The position numbers were made by a program, and so were the translations under genes. From positions 4,377 through 68,376 of the forward strand of contig CAZART010000008.1 in NCBI GenBank assembly GCA_964487555.1: a stretch of 64,000 nt of DNA. Reading direction: 5' to 3'. The notes beneath the pieces were generated by a model, which saw only the letters and a list, made by a program, of their open reading frames with translations, ran no database searches and was not told the origin of the DNA. How positions within the stretch are numbered: position 1 is the first letter of the stretch; each line of letters starts with the position of its first letter. The DNA is from CAZART01 sp964487555. Lineage in GTDB: Bacteria > Bacteroidota > Rhodothermia > Rhodothermales > VXPQ01. Of this stretch, positions 53,757 through 61,778 are shown piece after piece.

Positions 53757-54113
53757 ATGGCAAAAGTTGGAATCGTCGTACTCGCAGGAACGGACAACAA
53801 CGGAGATCTCGGTCGCGTCGTCAACGCACTCGAAACAGCCAAAGAGTTTCACCAGGCCGGCGACGAGGTGGAACTGATCTTCGACGGCGCCGGCACACAA
53901 TGGATCAAGCAGCTCGCCGACGAGGACCACCGCTATCATGGCTTATATGCTGAAGTTAAGGGGACGATTACGGGAGCCTGCAGCTACTGCTCCAAGGCCT
54001 ATGGCGTTCTACCGGATGTTCAGCGGGAAGGCGTGAATCTGTTAGATGAGCATGATGGGCATCCGAGTCTTCGGCGCCTCGTGATGGCCGACTTCCAGGT
54101 TATTACTTTTTAA
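53757..54113 (+). CDS. DsrE-family-like protein
   Basis: Protein of 118 residues with the DsrE/F-like alpha/beta fold. It opens KVGIVVLAGTDNNGDLGRVV, has an amphipathic helix (ALETAKEFHQAGDEVELIFD) and a Cys pair in GACSYCSKAYGV (Cys75, Cys78). DsrE-type proteins carry persulfide sulfur on Cys or act in thiol redox. Its place in a metal island suggests thiol handling. It is cytoplasmic. The sigma factor gene follows 65 bp later. Confidence 0.82.
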   Translation: MAKVGIVVLAGTDNNGDLGRVVNALETAKEFHQAGDEVELIFDGAGTQWIKQLADEDHRYHGLYAEVKGTITGACSYCSKAYGVLPDVQREGVNLLDEHDGHPSLRRLVMADFQVITF

Positions 54114-54178
54114 ACCGATGTTATCTCGATTCGCCAATCGAATACTTTGTACGGCCGACCGTAACGCACTACACTCAT

Positions 54179-54802
54179 ATGTTACGTACGTATGTGACAC
54201 CAGTCACTACCAAAAATGTGAATCAAGAAGATGTTGATCTACCGGCTCTCCTTGCCGGTGATCGGGATGAGTTCGATAAGATTGTTCGGCAAGAGGCACC
54301 ACGACTGTTCAAAGTGCTGATCCGGTATGTACGCGATGAGGATGAAGCGAAAAGTATAATGCAGGAGACGTTCTTGCAGGCTTATGAAGGGCTGAGCTCA
54401 TTTCGAGGTGATTCCAAATTTACGACGTGGCTGTACTCTATTGGAATAAATCAGGCGCGTGCGCGATTTCGCAAACTAAAGCGGCAGGATCTTCTAAGTG
54501 AAGACGAAATAGACAGGCTGCAGCCGTCGTTTTCCAGAGGAAGATATACGCAATCGTACGAACCCTGGCAGCCGGATGAGCTCGCATCGAAATCCGAGCG
54601 CCGGCGCCTCGTACACGAGGCCATTTCGAAACTGCCTGAGAACTACCGGGTCGTTGTCGAGCTTCGAGATATCGAGGAATTCTCGACGGACGAGACGGCC
54701 GAAATGCTCGGAATGACGTCGGGGGCTGTCCGCGTCCGTCTGCACAGAGCCCGCCAGGCCCTCCGAGCGCTGTTAGAACCCTACTTCAGCAATCCATCAT
54801 GA
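54179..54802 (+). CDS. ECF-type RNA polymerase sigma factor
   Basis: ECF sigma factor of 207 residues. Region 2 covers about 25-100 (FDKIVRQEAPRLFKVLIRYV, SIMQETFLQAYEGLSSFRGD, KFTTWLYSIGINQARARFRK). Region 4 covers about 135-195 (LPENYRVVVELRDIEEFSTD, ETAEMLGMTSGAVRVRLHRA). Its TGA overlaps the ATG of the anti-sigma gene by 4 bases, so the pair is translationally coupled. It likely controls genes of the surrounding island, although its target promoters cannot be read here. Confidence 0.94.
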   Translation: MLRTYVTPVTTKNVNQEDVDLPALLAGDRDEFDKIVRQEAPRLFKVLIRYVRDEDEAKSIMQETFLQAYEGLSSFRGDSKFTTWLYSIGINQARARFRKLKRQDLLSEDEIDRLQPSFSRGRYTQSYEPWQPDELASKSERRRLVHEAISKLPENYRVVVELRDIEEFSTDETAEMLGMTSGAVRVRLHRARQALRALLEPYFSNPS

Positions 54803-55077
54803 ATATACTTACGCGATTTCGTCAACGAATCATGCTCACGTGTGAGGACGTCAACGACTTTCTCGCCGCCTACGTCGATGACGACATTCCCGACAACCTC
54901 CGACGTAGGTATGAGACACACGTGGCTCGTTGCGACGTGTGCAGCGCCTACCTCGATCAGTACCGCTCGACTATAAGACTGACGCGTGAGTCCGTTTCCA
55001 TCGATTCCGATCCGCCCGACGCGCTCGTGGAGATGACGCTCGCCTTCCTCAACGAGCAGCTGGACGGCGATCGGTAG
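54799..55077 (+). CDS. short zinc-finger anti-sigma factor
   Basis: Protein of 92 residues with a zf-HC2 motif: HVARCDVC (His41, Cys45, Cys48) and a further Cys15 in LTCEDVNDFLAAYVDDDIPD. It is almost only the zinc anti-sigma domain, with no transmembrane helix. It is therefore a soluble, probably cytoplasmic, anti-sigma factor that could release the sigma factor when its Cys are oxidised or bind metal, as in redox-sensing ZAS proteins. Confidence 0.88.
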   Translation: MNILTRFRQRIMLTCEDVNDFLAAYVDDDIPDNLRRRYETHVARCDVCSAYLDQYRSTIRLTRESVSIDSDPPDALVEMTLAFLNEQLDGDR

Positions 55078-55136
55078 GTTGTCCTTATCCGTGCAGACGC
55101 GCCATCGCTTTAGGTTCGCGCGAACCTGCCACATCA

Positions 55137-56024
55137 TTACTGACCCGGCAGTTCGACAAAACGGGCGCCCTCCGGGGCTTCGAGTCTCGACGCATCGAAA
55201 GGCCTGCGAAACGAGATGCTGTCCGCCCAGGCTTCATTCCGAAACTCACCCTTGGTCCCGTTTGAAAAGCTGTATCCGCGAAACCGCATGGGCACGGTGA
55301 GCCCGTCTACCGTCACGTAGTCGTCGTATTCGAACAGCGTCTCTCGATCCGGAGGCCCCTCCGATGGTGGACGGCCATAGGTGACCGTATAACGAATGGC
55401 GCCCACCCGGTTCGAGGCGGGTTCCAAATAAATCACGTACGTGTCGCCCGGAGAATCACCGACGTCCTGATCGAAAGAGGCCCTTACGAGATGATAGGGC
55501 TGCCCGTTCAGCGTGTCGTCGTCAAGCACGTCGTAATTGACGCCCGGATCTGCAAGAACGAACGGAATCTGCTCGAAATAGTAGCCGCTGGTGGCCCAGA
55601 ATCGAGGATTCACCGCTTCGACGTCGGGTGGGTAGATCCAGGCATCCTCACCATCCCACGCGAACCGAGCATCCACCGGCTCCGGATTGCCGTACGTGCC
55701 GACGGAAAGCAAATCATGGTACACGCGCCGCGTTGCGTTATCCGCAACGAGGAATGACTTGAACTGCAAATCGGCTCCGATATTAGCGTACTCCCACGTG
55801 TAGGAGCTCGTGGGCGCCTGATACCACGCCTCGAGTCCTCCGTGAGCGTTGATGGCGTCAAGGATGCGCCGGCCGCCGGGACTTTCCTCCAGGCGTGCGC
55901 GGGCGTCGTCAACCTGCCGGGTTATGGCCTCCGAGGCGCCGTCATCGTTCGACGTGCAGCCGACCACAAACAAGAGGGAGAGCACCGGTAAGCAGACGGT
56001 AAGGAATGCGGTTTTGTTAGCCAT
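55137..56024 (-). CDS. hypothetical lipoprotein
   Basis: Lipoprotein of 295 residues (lipobox VVGC at about residue 23). After a short helix (RQVDDARARLEESPGGRRIL), beta strands follow (YTWEYANIGADLQFKSFLVA, RFAWDGEDAWIYPP, TYVIYLEPASNRVGAIRYTV, TVDGLTVPMRFRGYSF) in a LolA-like, lipid-cradle pattern. I recognise only the general DUF6503/LolA-like appearance, not a function. It converges with the anti-sigma gene and diverges from the thioredoxin gene. Confidence 0.8.
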   Translation of the reverse strand: MANKTAFLTVCLPVLSLLFVVGCTSNDDGASEAITRQVDDARARLEESPGGRRILDAINAHGGLEAWYQAPTSSYTWEYANIGADLQFKSFLVADNATRRVYHDLLSVGTYGNPEPVDARFAWDGEDAWIYPPDVEAVNPRFWATSGYYFEQIPFVLADPGVNYDVLDDDTLNGQPYHLVRASFDQDVGDSPGDTYVIYLEPASNRVGAIRYTVTYGRPPSEGPPDRETLFEYDDYVTVDGLTVPMRFRGYSFSNGTKGEFRNEAWADSISFRRPFDASRLEAPEGARFVELPGQ

Positions 56025-56143
56025 GGATCAGAGGGAACGGTATGTAACGCCTTCGACGAGCACGCTACATAAGATGGTAAGAATGACTCATCCGAATCGA
56101 AATGAATGGCGTTCGGGCAGCTTGAGAATAACCGGATCACGCA

Positions 56144-56710
56144 ATGCATTCCACACAAAATGAAAAACTCCGCATGCTGCTGATCGTTGGCGCCATGGTG
56201 ACCATGGTCGGCGCACTCGTAATGACCCGCCAATGGATTTCGTCGACGCCGTCGACCACGACGAACACGAAGCTCCGAACCGCCGCCCAGGACCAGGAAT
56301 ACACGCAGGCGCCTGATTTTGAACGTGTGGCAATGGACGGCTCGACATTGCGCCTCTCTTCATTTCGGGGTCGCGTCGTCGTCCTCAACTTCTGGGCGAC
56401 CTGGTGTACGCCTTGCCGCGTTGAGATCCCCGAATTTCTTAAAATGCAGCAGGAAATGGATGGAGTGCAGTTTATCGGCGTCTCGCTCGATGAGGAGGGC
56501 TTCGACGCCGTTCGGCCGTATGCCGAGGAAATGCGCATCACATATCCGCTCGTGATCGGAGACGATTCGCTTGCGGCAGATTTCGGCGGCGTCATGGCAC
56601 TCCCGACGAGCTACGTAATCGATCGCGAAGGGCGAATTCGACAGCGGTTTGTAGGGATGGTGAATGAAGAAACGCTTCGACCCATCCTTACTGATCTTCT
56701 AGAGGAATGA
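56144..56710 (+). CDS. TlpA-like membrane-anchored thioredoxin
   Basis: Redoxin of 188 residues with an N-terminal membrane anchor (about 10-28) and a thioredoxin fold from residue 55 (QAPDFERVAMDGSTLRLSSF). The active site is WCTPC (Cys88, Cys91), followed by VEIPEF and cis-Pro in ALPTSYVIDREGRI. It should reduce disulfides in the periplasm, as TlpA/ResA proteins do for cytochrome c or copper-site maturation, and could receive electrons from the DsbD encoded at 61760. Confidence 0.92.
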   Translation: MHSTQNEKLRMLLIVGAMVTMVGALVMTRQWISSTPSTTTNTKLRTAAQDQEYTQAPDFERVAMDGSTLRLSSFRGRVVVLNFWATWCTPCRVEIPEFLKMQQEMDGVQFIGVSLDEEGFDAVRPYAEEMRITYPLVIGDDSLAADFGGVMALPTSYVIDREGRIRQRFVGMVNEETLRPILTDLLEE

Positions 56711-56729
56711 TGCGTGAACGTAGCCGGAT

Positions 56730-57113
56730 TCAGGGGCGCCGCGAAATGGAATGGATCGTCAACCCGTCGGCCGTTCGCGTGAGCACGAAACGGACGCGAT
56801 CACCGACGGCAATCTCGTCGGTGGAAGCTGTGTCACTCACGGCGAACGGCATCGTCATGGCATCCATCAAGCCGACGATGGCGTCGTGCTCTACCACGAG
56901 ATGGCTTCCGCTTGGTGTGACGGATCGAACGACGCCCGTCACTTCATAGTTCTGTGAGTCGGCGGGGGGTGAAGCACCGGTATCAGACGGTGCGTTCCGG
57001 CTCGTCGTTTCCGAATTCGTTTCGGTATCGGCATCACACGAAACCGCCATTACACCGAGGCCGGCCAGGAGAAGGACGAGCAGGTTTGCCGAAAGAGAGT
57101 AAGTTCTGGTCAC
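56730..57113 (-). CDS. CusF-like copper-binding lipoprotein
   Basis: Lipoprotein of 127 residues (Cys26). The mature domain is an OB-like barrel with HLVVEHDAIVGLMDAMTMPF: His71 or His76 with Met86 and Met88 form the His/Met-Thr-Met copper site of CusF-type chaperones. The strand GDRVRFVLTRTADGLTIHSI matches the family end. It should bind Cu(I) or Ag(I) at the membrane surface. It converges with the TlpA-like gene and follows the Cys-paralogue genes on the minus strand. Confidence 0.9.
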   Translation of the reverse strand: MTRTYSLSANLLVLLLAGLGVMAVSCDADTETNSETTSRNAPSDTGASPPADSQNYEVTGVVRSVTPSGSHLVVEHDAIVGLMDAMTMPFAVSDTASTDEIAVGDRVRFVLTRTADGLTIHSISRRP

Positions 57114-57131
57114 GGCGCACTTCCTCGACTT

Positions 57132-57587
57132 TCAAAGGACAAATGTCCACTCGTCGCCCCGCTGGACCTCAACGCGGTGGGGGATCAGGACGCCCTGCGA
57201 GCGGACTTCGCCTGTCACGCGCACGGTTCCGGCCATATAATCGGCAAGCACGGCAGGCGCCGTCACGAGGACCCAGACCGTTTCGTCGTCCATCAGAACG
57301 CCTACTGGAAGTCCCTGTCGCGCACAGAGGGCGGCGCAGTCCGGGACGTGTCCCTCCGGCCGGTCGTGGTCGGGGCCGACGTTCTCGTGATCGTCCGCAT
57401 AACAATGCGTGTCGACGAGGGTGCCGGAAATTACCGTCGTGTCACCTTGTACGAGCGCGTATGTGGCGGCGCCCTGTAAAGGGTCATGGCCGGACGCCTC
57501 GCTTTGCTCCTGCGAGGCGTCGTCCGCCGTGCAGCCGGCGAGCAAAGCGCCGCTAAGAAGAATGATCGAAAGCAGTCGATAGAGCAT
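57132..57587 (-). CDS. lipoprotein with conserved Cys motif, paralogue A
   Basis: Lipoprotein of 151 residues (lipobox Cys19). The core reads SGTLVDTHCYADDHENV, then VPDCAALCARQGLPVGVL and VTGEVRSQGVLIPHRVEV. Cys62, Cys84 and Cys88 and a nearby His run are shared with the gene at 57659, to which it is clearly related. I do not recognise a named family. Three Cys with His close by suggest metal binding or a disulfide switch in an OB-like beta barrel. The CusF-like gene follows it by 18 bp. Confidence 0.8.
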   Translation of the reverse strand: MLYRLLSIILLSGALLAGCTADDASQEQSEASGHDPLQGAATYALVQGDTTVISGTLVDTHCYADDHENVGPDHDRPEGHVPDCAALCARQGLPVGVLMDDETVWVLVTAPAVLADYMAGTVRVTGEVRSQGVLIPHRVEVQRGDEWTFVL

Positions 57588-57604
57588 AATCGTGGGGTTG
57601 ATCC

Positions 57605-57656
57605 GGAATAGGTCGGCGAGCCGCCAAAGGGTGCGCGCCTCGCCGACCTATATTCC
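57605..57656 (-). terminator. strong hairpin after the paralogue B gene
   Basis: AGGTCGGCGAG (57610-57620) pairs perfectly with CTCGCCGACCT (57639-57649). The stem is extended by GGAAT/ATTCC across a 2-base bulge, giving 16 bp around an 18-base loop. It starts right after the stop of the minus-strand gene at 57659. There is no T-run, so it may be an RNA-stability or attenuation element between two related genes and not a classic terminator. Confidence 0.6.
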
Positions 57657-57658
57657 GA

Positions 57659-58096
57659 CTACATCATCGTCGCTAACTTCACTTCCTCCCACTTGCCTTT
57701 GTCATTCTTCACTTCAAGTTTCGTCGGGATGATGCCTCCCGGATACGCAAGGTCGCCGGTAACTCGTGCATCCTTCGATGCATGTTCGGCCACCTGTGAA
57801 GCGGGCGTGACCAGGATGTACACCTGTCCATCGTCTTTGCCGCCTTCAAGGATGCCGACCGGGATACCCATCTGAGCGCATGCCGTGGCGCAGTTCGGCA
57901 TCTTACCCATCTTGCCGTCTTTCATCGGAACGACGTGTTCATTGTCGACATTCGCGTGGTTCATGCCATAACACTTCGTGTCGATGATTTTACCTATTAC
58001 GGTCACTTTGTCGGGCGTATTCGCCTTCTCGGGCGCATTCGCTGCGCCGGCGACGACCATGGCCACGATCATGAGCAGGGGAATCAGCTTTCTCAT
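57659..58096 (-). CDS. secreted protein with conserved Cys motif, paralogue B
   Basis: Secreted protein of 145 residues with a signal peptide (KLIPLLMIVAMVVAGAANA). The core is VIGKIIDTKCYGMNHANVDN, MPNCATACAQMGIPVGIL and VTGDLAYPGGIIPTKLEV. Cys42, Cys69 and Cys73 line up with Cys62, Cys84 and Cys88 of paralogue A. The Met/His-rich loop between them (MNHANVDNEHVVPMKDGKMG) suits Cu(I) or a similar soft metal. It has no lipidation Cys, so it is free in the periplasm. The family is not recognised. Confidence 0.82.
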   Translation of the reverse strand: MRKLIPLLMIVAMVVAGAANAPEKANTPDKVTVIGKIIDTKCYGMNHANVDNEHVVPMKDGKMGKMPNCATACAQMGIPVGILEGGKDDGQVYILVTPASQVAEHASKDARVTGDLAYPGGIIPTKLEVKNDKGKWEEVKLATMM

Positions 58097-58649
58097 GGGT
58101 TCACCTCATTGGTAGGTTTGTGATGGATTTCTTGGATGAGCGTACGGCCGCGATTCAGCACGGACATGTTGGATGCCGATCAGCGTCATGCTTTTTATCA
58201 CGCGTCATCATGATGCACGTCCGGCAACCTGAATAAAGAGCGCCCTCATAAGCATCCGTAGCACGGGATGGGCCTGCGTTACGGATCGCGCCGGGGATTT
58301 TTTGAAGCCGCAGCACGTTGCACCTATTACATGCGCGAGGGCGCGTATCGGGATGCATGCCGGCTGCGTAGGTGATTGTCGTCATTAGGCGTTTTTGAAT
58401 AAAGCCGCATCCTGCAGTAAACACTGCGAAGACAGGAGGCCGGACGAGGGGAGATCAAAGGAATTACTGTTTGCACGGATTGTGACGAACTCGTTCTGCA
58501 AAGAACATTGTACCATACTACAGCGCGTGTTGTTGAATCCGGCATGATGAAGGAGACGGTCAGCATCCAGCAATGAAATGCGATGGCGGGACTTCCAAGC
58601 CGATTCCTCGTTGAGGTCGCCTGGTCCGGAGGAACACGCTAACGCACGC
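58097..58649. other. intergenic region
   Basis: About 550 bp between the divergent paralogue B gene and the anti-sigma relic. Several short frames lack ribosome sites and protein-like composition. Nothing supported. Confidence 0.4.
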
Positions 58650-58924
58650 GTGGCCTACCCTTGATGTTTTTGGCGTACAATCGGCTGGTGGAACGGCTTC
58701 GAATGAAATTGCGGTTTTCAGGCAACCTCAGGGCCTTCCGGTTCGCTTCGCGGGCTATAAGATTGAGCCCGCGGCGATCGGGAACAAGAAATGCCTCCTG
58801 GTCGATGTAGGCCGCTACTGCGCCATCACGTTTTCTTCCGACGAAGGCTCAGTACGTCGTCATCGGACGGAACGACGACATCAGGGTGGCCGAAATAATC
58901 GATGAGCTTCCGACATCCCTCTGA
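58650..58924 (+). pseudogene. relic of an anti-sigma C-terminal domain
   Basis: Translation from about 58711 gives AVFRQPQGLPVRFAGYKIEP, then AIGNKKCLLVDVGRYCAITF and SSDEGS. After a frame change it gives QYVVIGRNDDIRVAEIIDEL and a stop at 58922-58924. This parallels the exported end of the anti-sigma factor at 23344-24279 (LFVQPRSYTISFADHP, MGRRRCLKVRCGEYRAYCF, YTVVGRHDDPMLQAVYQAV). There is no upstream sigma-binding part, so it is a truncated, frameshifted remnant. Confidence 0.6.
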
Positions 58925-58950
58925 TAACGAAAGGCGAAGTAACGTCTAAT

Positions 58951-59805
58951 ATGAAACCACGAGTGCCATCACTCATTGGAGCGTTGCTCTTCCTGATGAG
59001 CTGGGGTCCCCCGTTGCAGTATGCGAATGCGCAGGGTGGACACGGCCCCGTCTTCGGGCTGGCGACGCCGACGCTGCCTCAAGGAGCCTGGAACGTGGAC
59101 GCGACGATTATGTCGGCGGCGCGCAACCAGCGCGCGTATATGGCGCGCCAGACGATCCGTTACGGGCTGACTGAAGACATTCAACTGAACCTTTCCATTC
59201 CGCAGACCATCGTGCGAATCGACGCGCCGTTGCGCACGCGCATCGGAACGATGATGGCCGGCATGGGAGATCTCGAGGCTTCGGCCATGTGGCGCTTCCA
59301 CAAGGTTTATCCCGACGTCGGACAGCGATTTGAGTCAACGCTGCTGTTGAGCGGCCTCTATCCGATCGAGGATGAGCGCGGGCTTAACGTGGGACCGGGA
59401 TTTCATGCTGCTGCCGTGACGGGCTTCGCTTCGAGGAGCTTTTACGTATGGGGCGGGGGTGGATATCAGCACTACGCCGATAAAAAAGGAGATCGCCCGG
59501 GCGATCTGGGTTATCTCAGTGCAGTGTTTGCTTGGCGGCCACCGGTCTTTCAGGGCGATTATCCAAAGCCGGACTGGCGCATTTTCGTGGAGTCGGTGAC
59601 CGAATTTGTCGCTCGCGACGAGGTGGGCGGCTCCGGCGTATCCAATACGGGCGGTACGCGCGCTCTGGTTGGCCCTACATTTCTCGGTCTCTACCGCGCC
59701 TGGGGTCTCGGCGCCGGGGTGCTTTTTCCCGTCTATCAGAATCTGAACGGCATTCAGGATGAGGAAGGCCCGCGGTTCACACTGAATGTGTCCTACTGGC
59801 TGTAA
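58951..59805 (+). CDS. outer-membrane beta-barrel-like protein
   Basis: Protein of 284 residues with a signal peptide ending QYANAQ. The mature sequence starts GGHGPVFGLATPTLPQGAWN and continues as amphipathic strands (QTIRYGLTEDIQLNLSIPQT, GLGAGVLFPVYQNLNGIQDE) to the typical C-terminal aromatic (FTLNVSYWL). Similar barrels without assigned substrate occur in metal-resistance clusters of Bacteroidota. It is the first gene of the rightward run that includes the HMA proteins and is followed by 65 bp to the next start. Confidence 0.75.
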   Translation: MKPRVPSLIGALLFLMSWGPPLQYANAQGGHGPVFGLATPTLPQGAWNVDATIMSAARNQRAYMARQTIRYGLTEDIQLNLSIPQTIVRIDAPLRTRIGTMMAGMGDLEASAMWRFHKVYPDVGQRFESTLLLSGLYPIEDERGLNVGPGFHAAAVTGFASRSFYVWGGGGYQHYADKKGDRPGDLGYLSAVFAWRPPVFQGDYPKPDWRIFVESVTEFVARDEVGGSGVSNTGGTRALVGPTFLGLYRAWGLGAGVLFPVYQNLNGIQDEEGPRFTLNVSYWL

Positions 59806-59870
59806 ATACGACCGTAACGGAGTCCTGGACCCTGTCACGAATAGAGACTACTTATTCAATGGAGAATGCA

Positions 59871-60386
59871 ATGAAATCGTACCTGAGCACAGCTGTTGCA
59901 GGTCTATTTCTTCTCACCGCCGTCCTGCTGCCGACAAAAGCAATAGCGCAGATACATGAAGTGGAGCAGACCGTTTTCGGAATGGACTGCGCCCCGTGTG
60001 CACACGGACTTCAGAAGCGACTCGGCAAAATCGATGGGGTGCATGACGTGAAGGTCAGCCTCAAGCAGGGTGTGGCGATCCTGGAGCTGGATGCGGAAAA
60101 CATGGCCAGGCTAGGGACCGTCCGTGAGGGAGTAAAGGAGAGCGGGTTTGCGGCCAAGCAAGCCACGGTCCGTGTATCTGGCATATTGAAGAAGGAAGAC
60201 GGGGACGTAGTGCTGATTTCGCCGGCAGGAGAGCGTTTCGTCCTGAAGCAGAGCAAGGAAGCATCCGCAGAGTACGGACGCCTGAAAAGCGCAGCCGCCG
60301 GCAAGCAGGTGACGCTGACCGGAATCGTTCCGGAGGGCGAAACGGAAGATCGCTGGACCCTTCAGGTGCTTCGCGCGCAGGTGTAA
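59871..60386 (+). CDS. exported HMA-domain metal-binding protein
   Basis: Protein of 171 residues with a signal peptide ending AIAQ and an HMA domain (about 30-95) whose metal site is GMDCAPC (Cys40, Cys43), with the strand pattern VKVSLKQGVAILELDAEN. A second domain of about 70 residues (VRVSGILKKEDGDVVLISPA, VTLTGIVPEGETEDRWTLQV) resembles an OB-like barrel. An exported HMA domain recalls MerP and should carry a soft metal in the periplasm. The start at 59871 has GGAG six bases upstream; the ATG at 59859 is weaker. Confidence 0.88.
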   Translation: MKSYLSTAVAGLFLLTAVLLPTKAIAQIHEVEQTVFGMDCAPCAHGLQKRLGKIDGVHDVKVSLKQGVAILELDAENMARLGTVREGVKESGFAAKQATVRVSGILKKEDGDVVLISPAGERFVLKQSKEASAEYGRLKSAAAGKQVTLTGIVPEGETEDRWTLQVLRAQV

Positions 60387-60479
60387 GTAGGTGCTTCATG
60401 CGCAGGGGTAAAGGGGTTGTACCTGCGGCTGTGTAGACGGCAATCCGTGTCCCATTTTTTAGAACAGAGATAAAAACGA

Positions 60480-60917
60480 ATGTCAGCCACCGCTCATAGC
60501 CGGCCGGTAAAACAAAGCCGGCCGGTAAAACATCGAACATTTAAGCAGAAGCTGTCGAGCTATCTGGCGCTGTTCACATCGACAGGCACGCTCTTTTGTT
60601 GCGCGCTACCTTCGGCGATCGCTGCCGTTGCGGGTGGAGCAGCCGTAGCGTCCTTCGTATCCACATTCCCGTGGCTGGTACCGCTCTCCCAGAATAAAGA
60701 ATGGATCTTTCTCGGCGCCGGTTTGATGATCCTGCTGAGCGGTATCCTGATCTACCGGCCCAAGGGAAGGATCGCCTGCAGCATTACCGGGGGCGAGGGC
60801 TGCGACGTCGCCGGCGGCTTTACGAAAGTGATGTTCTGGATCTCCACCGGTGTTTACGCGATCGGCGTGTTCTTCGCCTACGCATTATTGCCGCTCATTC
60901 TATTTTTCGGGGGGTAA
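60480..60917 (+). CDS. MerT-like small membrane protein
   Basis: Membrane protein of 145 residues with three helices (about 33-60, 73-92, 113-143). Helix 1 carries the Cys pair Cys40-Cys41 in GTLFCCALPS, comparable to the paired Cys in the first helix of MerT-type mercuric transporters. A loop Cys pair lies in IACSITGGEGC. It probably moves a soft metal ion across the inner membrane, taking it from the flanking HMA proteins. The N-terminus contains an in-frame 18-bp duplication (SRPVKQ/SRPVKH). Confidence 0.75.
   Translation: MSATAHSRPVKQSRPVKHRTFKQKLSSYLALFTSTGTLFCCALPSAIAAVAGGAAVASFVSTFPWLVPLSQNKEWIFLGAGLMILLSGILIYRPKGRIACSITGGEGCDVAGGFTKVMFWISTGVYAIGVFFAYALLPLILFFGG
60498..60532 (+). repeat. 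18-bp-period tandem duplication inside the MerT-like gene
   Basis: AGCCGGCCGGTAAAACA occurs at 60498-60514 and 60516-60532, an exact duplication in frame that doubles a basic SRPVK hexapeptide. It may mark slippage, or the true start may lie after it. Confidence 0.85.
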
Positions 60918-60976
60918 TCCTTCGCTCATCTGTGTAGAAACGACCTCGAATGTTTAACCATCAAACATATAGACAC

Positions 60977-61357
60977 ATGAAAACGTCACTTTATGCGGCC
61001 TGCCTGTTTGCACTTGCACTCGCCGTTTTCGCCGCGCCTGCCATCGCACAGCACGCGCACGATCATGGATCCCAGGACGAAGAATCTCTCATAGAGAATC
61101 CCGACGCCGTCCTTCACGTGAAGGGCCTCGCCTGCCAGATGTGCGCCAGGAGCCTGACGAAGGAGCTCAAGAAGCTGGATGCGATCGACCGCGTGCAGGT
61201 GATATTGGAAGACGACCAGCATGCGCTTATCACGCTGAAGGAGAAGAAGAAGGTCACCGAGTCGGATTTGCGGAGCGCTGTGGAGAACGCAGGATTCACG
61301 ACACGCGAAGTCGTGTTTGCCAATTCCAAAGACACAACAGGCGGCTCGGGATCATGA
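60977..61357 (+). CDS. exported HMA-domain protein
   Basis: Protein of 126 residues with a signal peptide ending PAIAQ, a His-rich mature start (HAHDHGS) and an HMA domain whose site is GLACQMC (Cys53, Cys56), followed by RSLTKELKKLDAIDRVQVIL and ALITLKEKKKVTESDLRSAV. It binds a soft metal in the periplasm and probably works with the MerT-like protein 59 bp upstream. The frame from 60950 is not preferred. Confidence 0.88.
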   Translation: MKTSLYAACLFALALAVFAAPAIAQHAHDHGSQDEESLIENPDAVLHVKGLACQMCARSLTKELKKLDAIDRVQVILEDDQHALITLKEKKKVTESDLRSAVENAGFTTREVVFANSKDTTGGSGS

Positions 61358-61759
61358 TGTATGCTGCCTGACCATTCCGTGGGAAGTGCGACCTCACGAG
61401 TACCGTTGCGTCTCGATCTACGAAACCGTCGAATGGCGGAATACAGCTCTCATGTTTCACACGCTCACCGCCGATCCAGCGACGAGCTTCTCAAGATGGC
61501 GTCAAGTACTCCGCATCAAGAGTTCGTCTTCAGCGAGGCTCCGCGGCGCCGCTGATGCTGGAGGCTTTTTCGCGGACGCTTGAATAGATGCTCTGAGAAA
61601 CGAGTACAAGCTTGAGAAGCGAAACAATCATCATTGATGTGCAACCTATGATCACTCCCCTTAGGCAGCGAAGCCACCCAGTTCGGATCCGCCGGGCGGG
61701 GTCTGGCCGCCGGAGCATGATTAGTGTGATGAAGCCAACGAACCCGACGCAGGAGCCAG
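61358..61759. other. intergenic region before dsbD
   Basis: A 400-bp stretch with no plus-strand gene. Apart from the weak minus-strand membrane frame nothing is seen. The ribosome site AGGAG of dsbD lies at its right edge (61751-61755). Confidence 0.4.
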
Positions 61760-61778
61760 ATGCGTAGAGCACGCACAC
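61530..61778 (-). CDS. possible small two-helix membrane protein
   Basis: A minus-strand frame of 82 residues with two plausible helices (VLYASGSCVGFVGFITLIML and VIIGCTSMMIVSLLKLVLVS) separated by a basic loop. It lies in the gap between the HMA gene and dsbD and slightly overlaps the dsbD start. It may equally be chance; no family recognised. Confidence 0.25.
   Translation of the reverse strand: MCVLYASGSCVGFVGFITLIMLRRPDPARRIRTGWLRCLRGVIIGCTSMMIVSLLKLVLVSQSIYSSVREKASSISGAAEPR

Noticed and set aside
59871..61357. A standard mercury-resistance (mer) operon
   Set aside because: HMA and MerT-like genes are present, but no merA or merR is visible and the flanking genes point to copper or general soft-metal handling.
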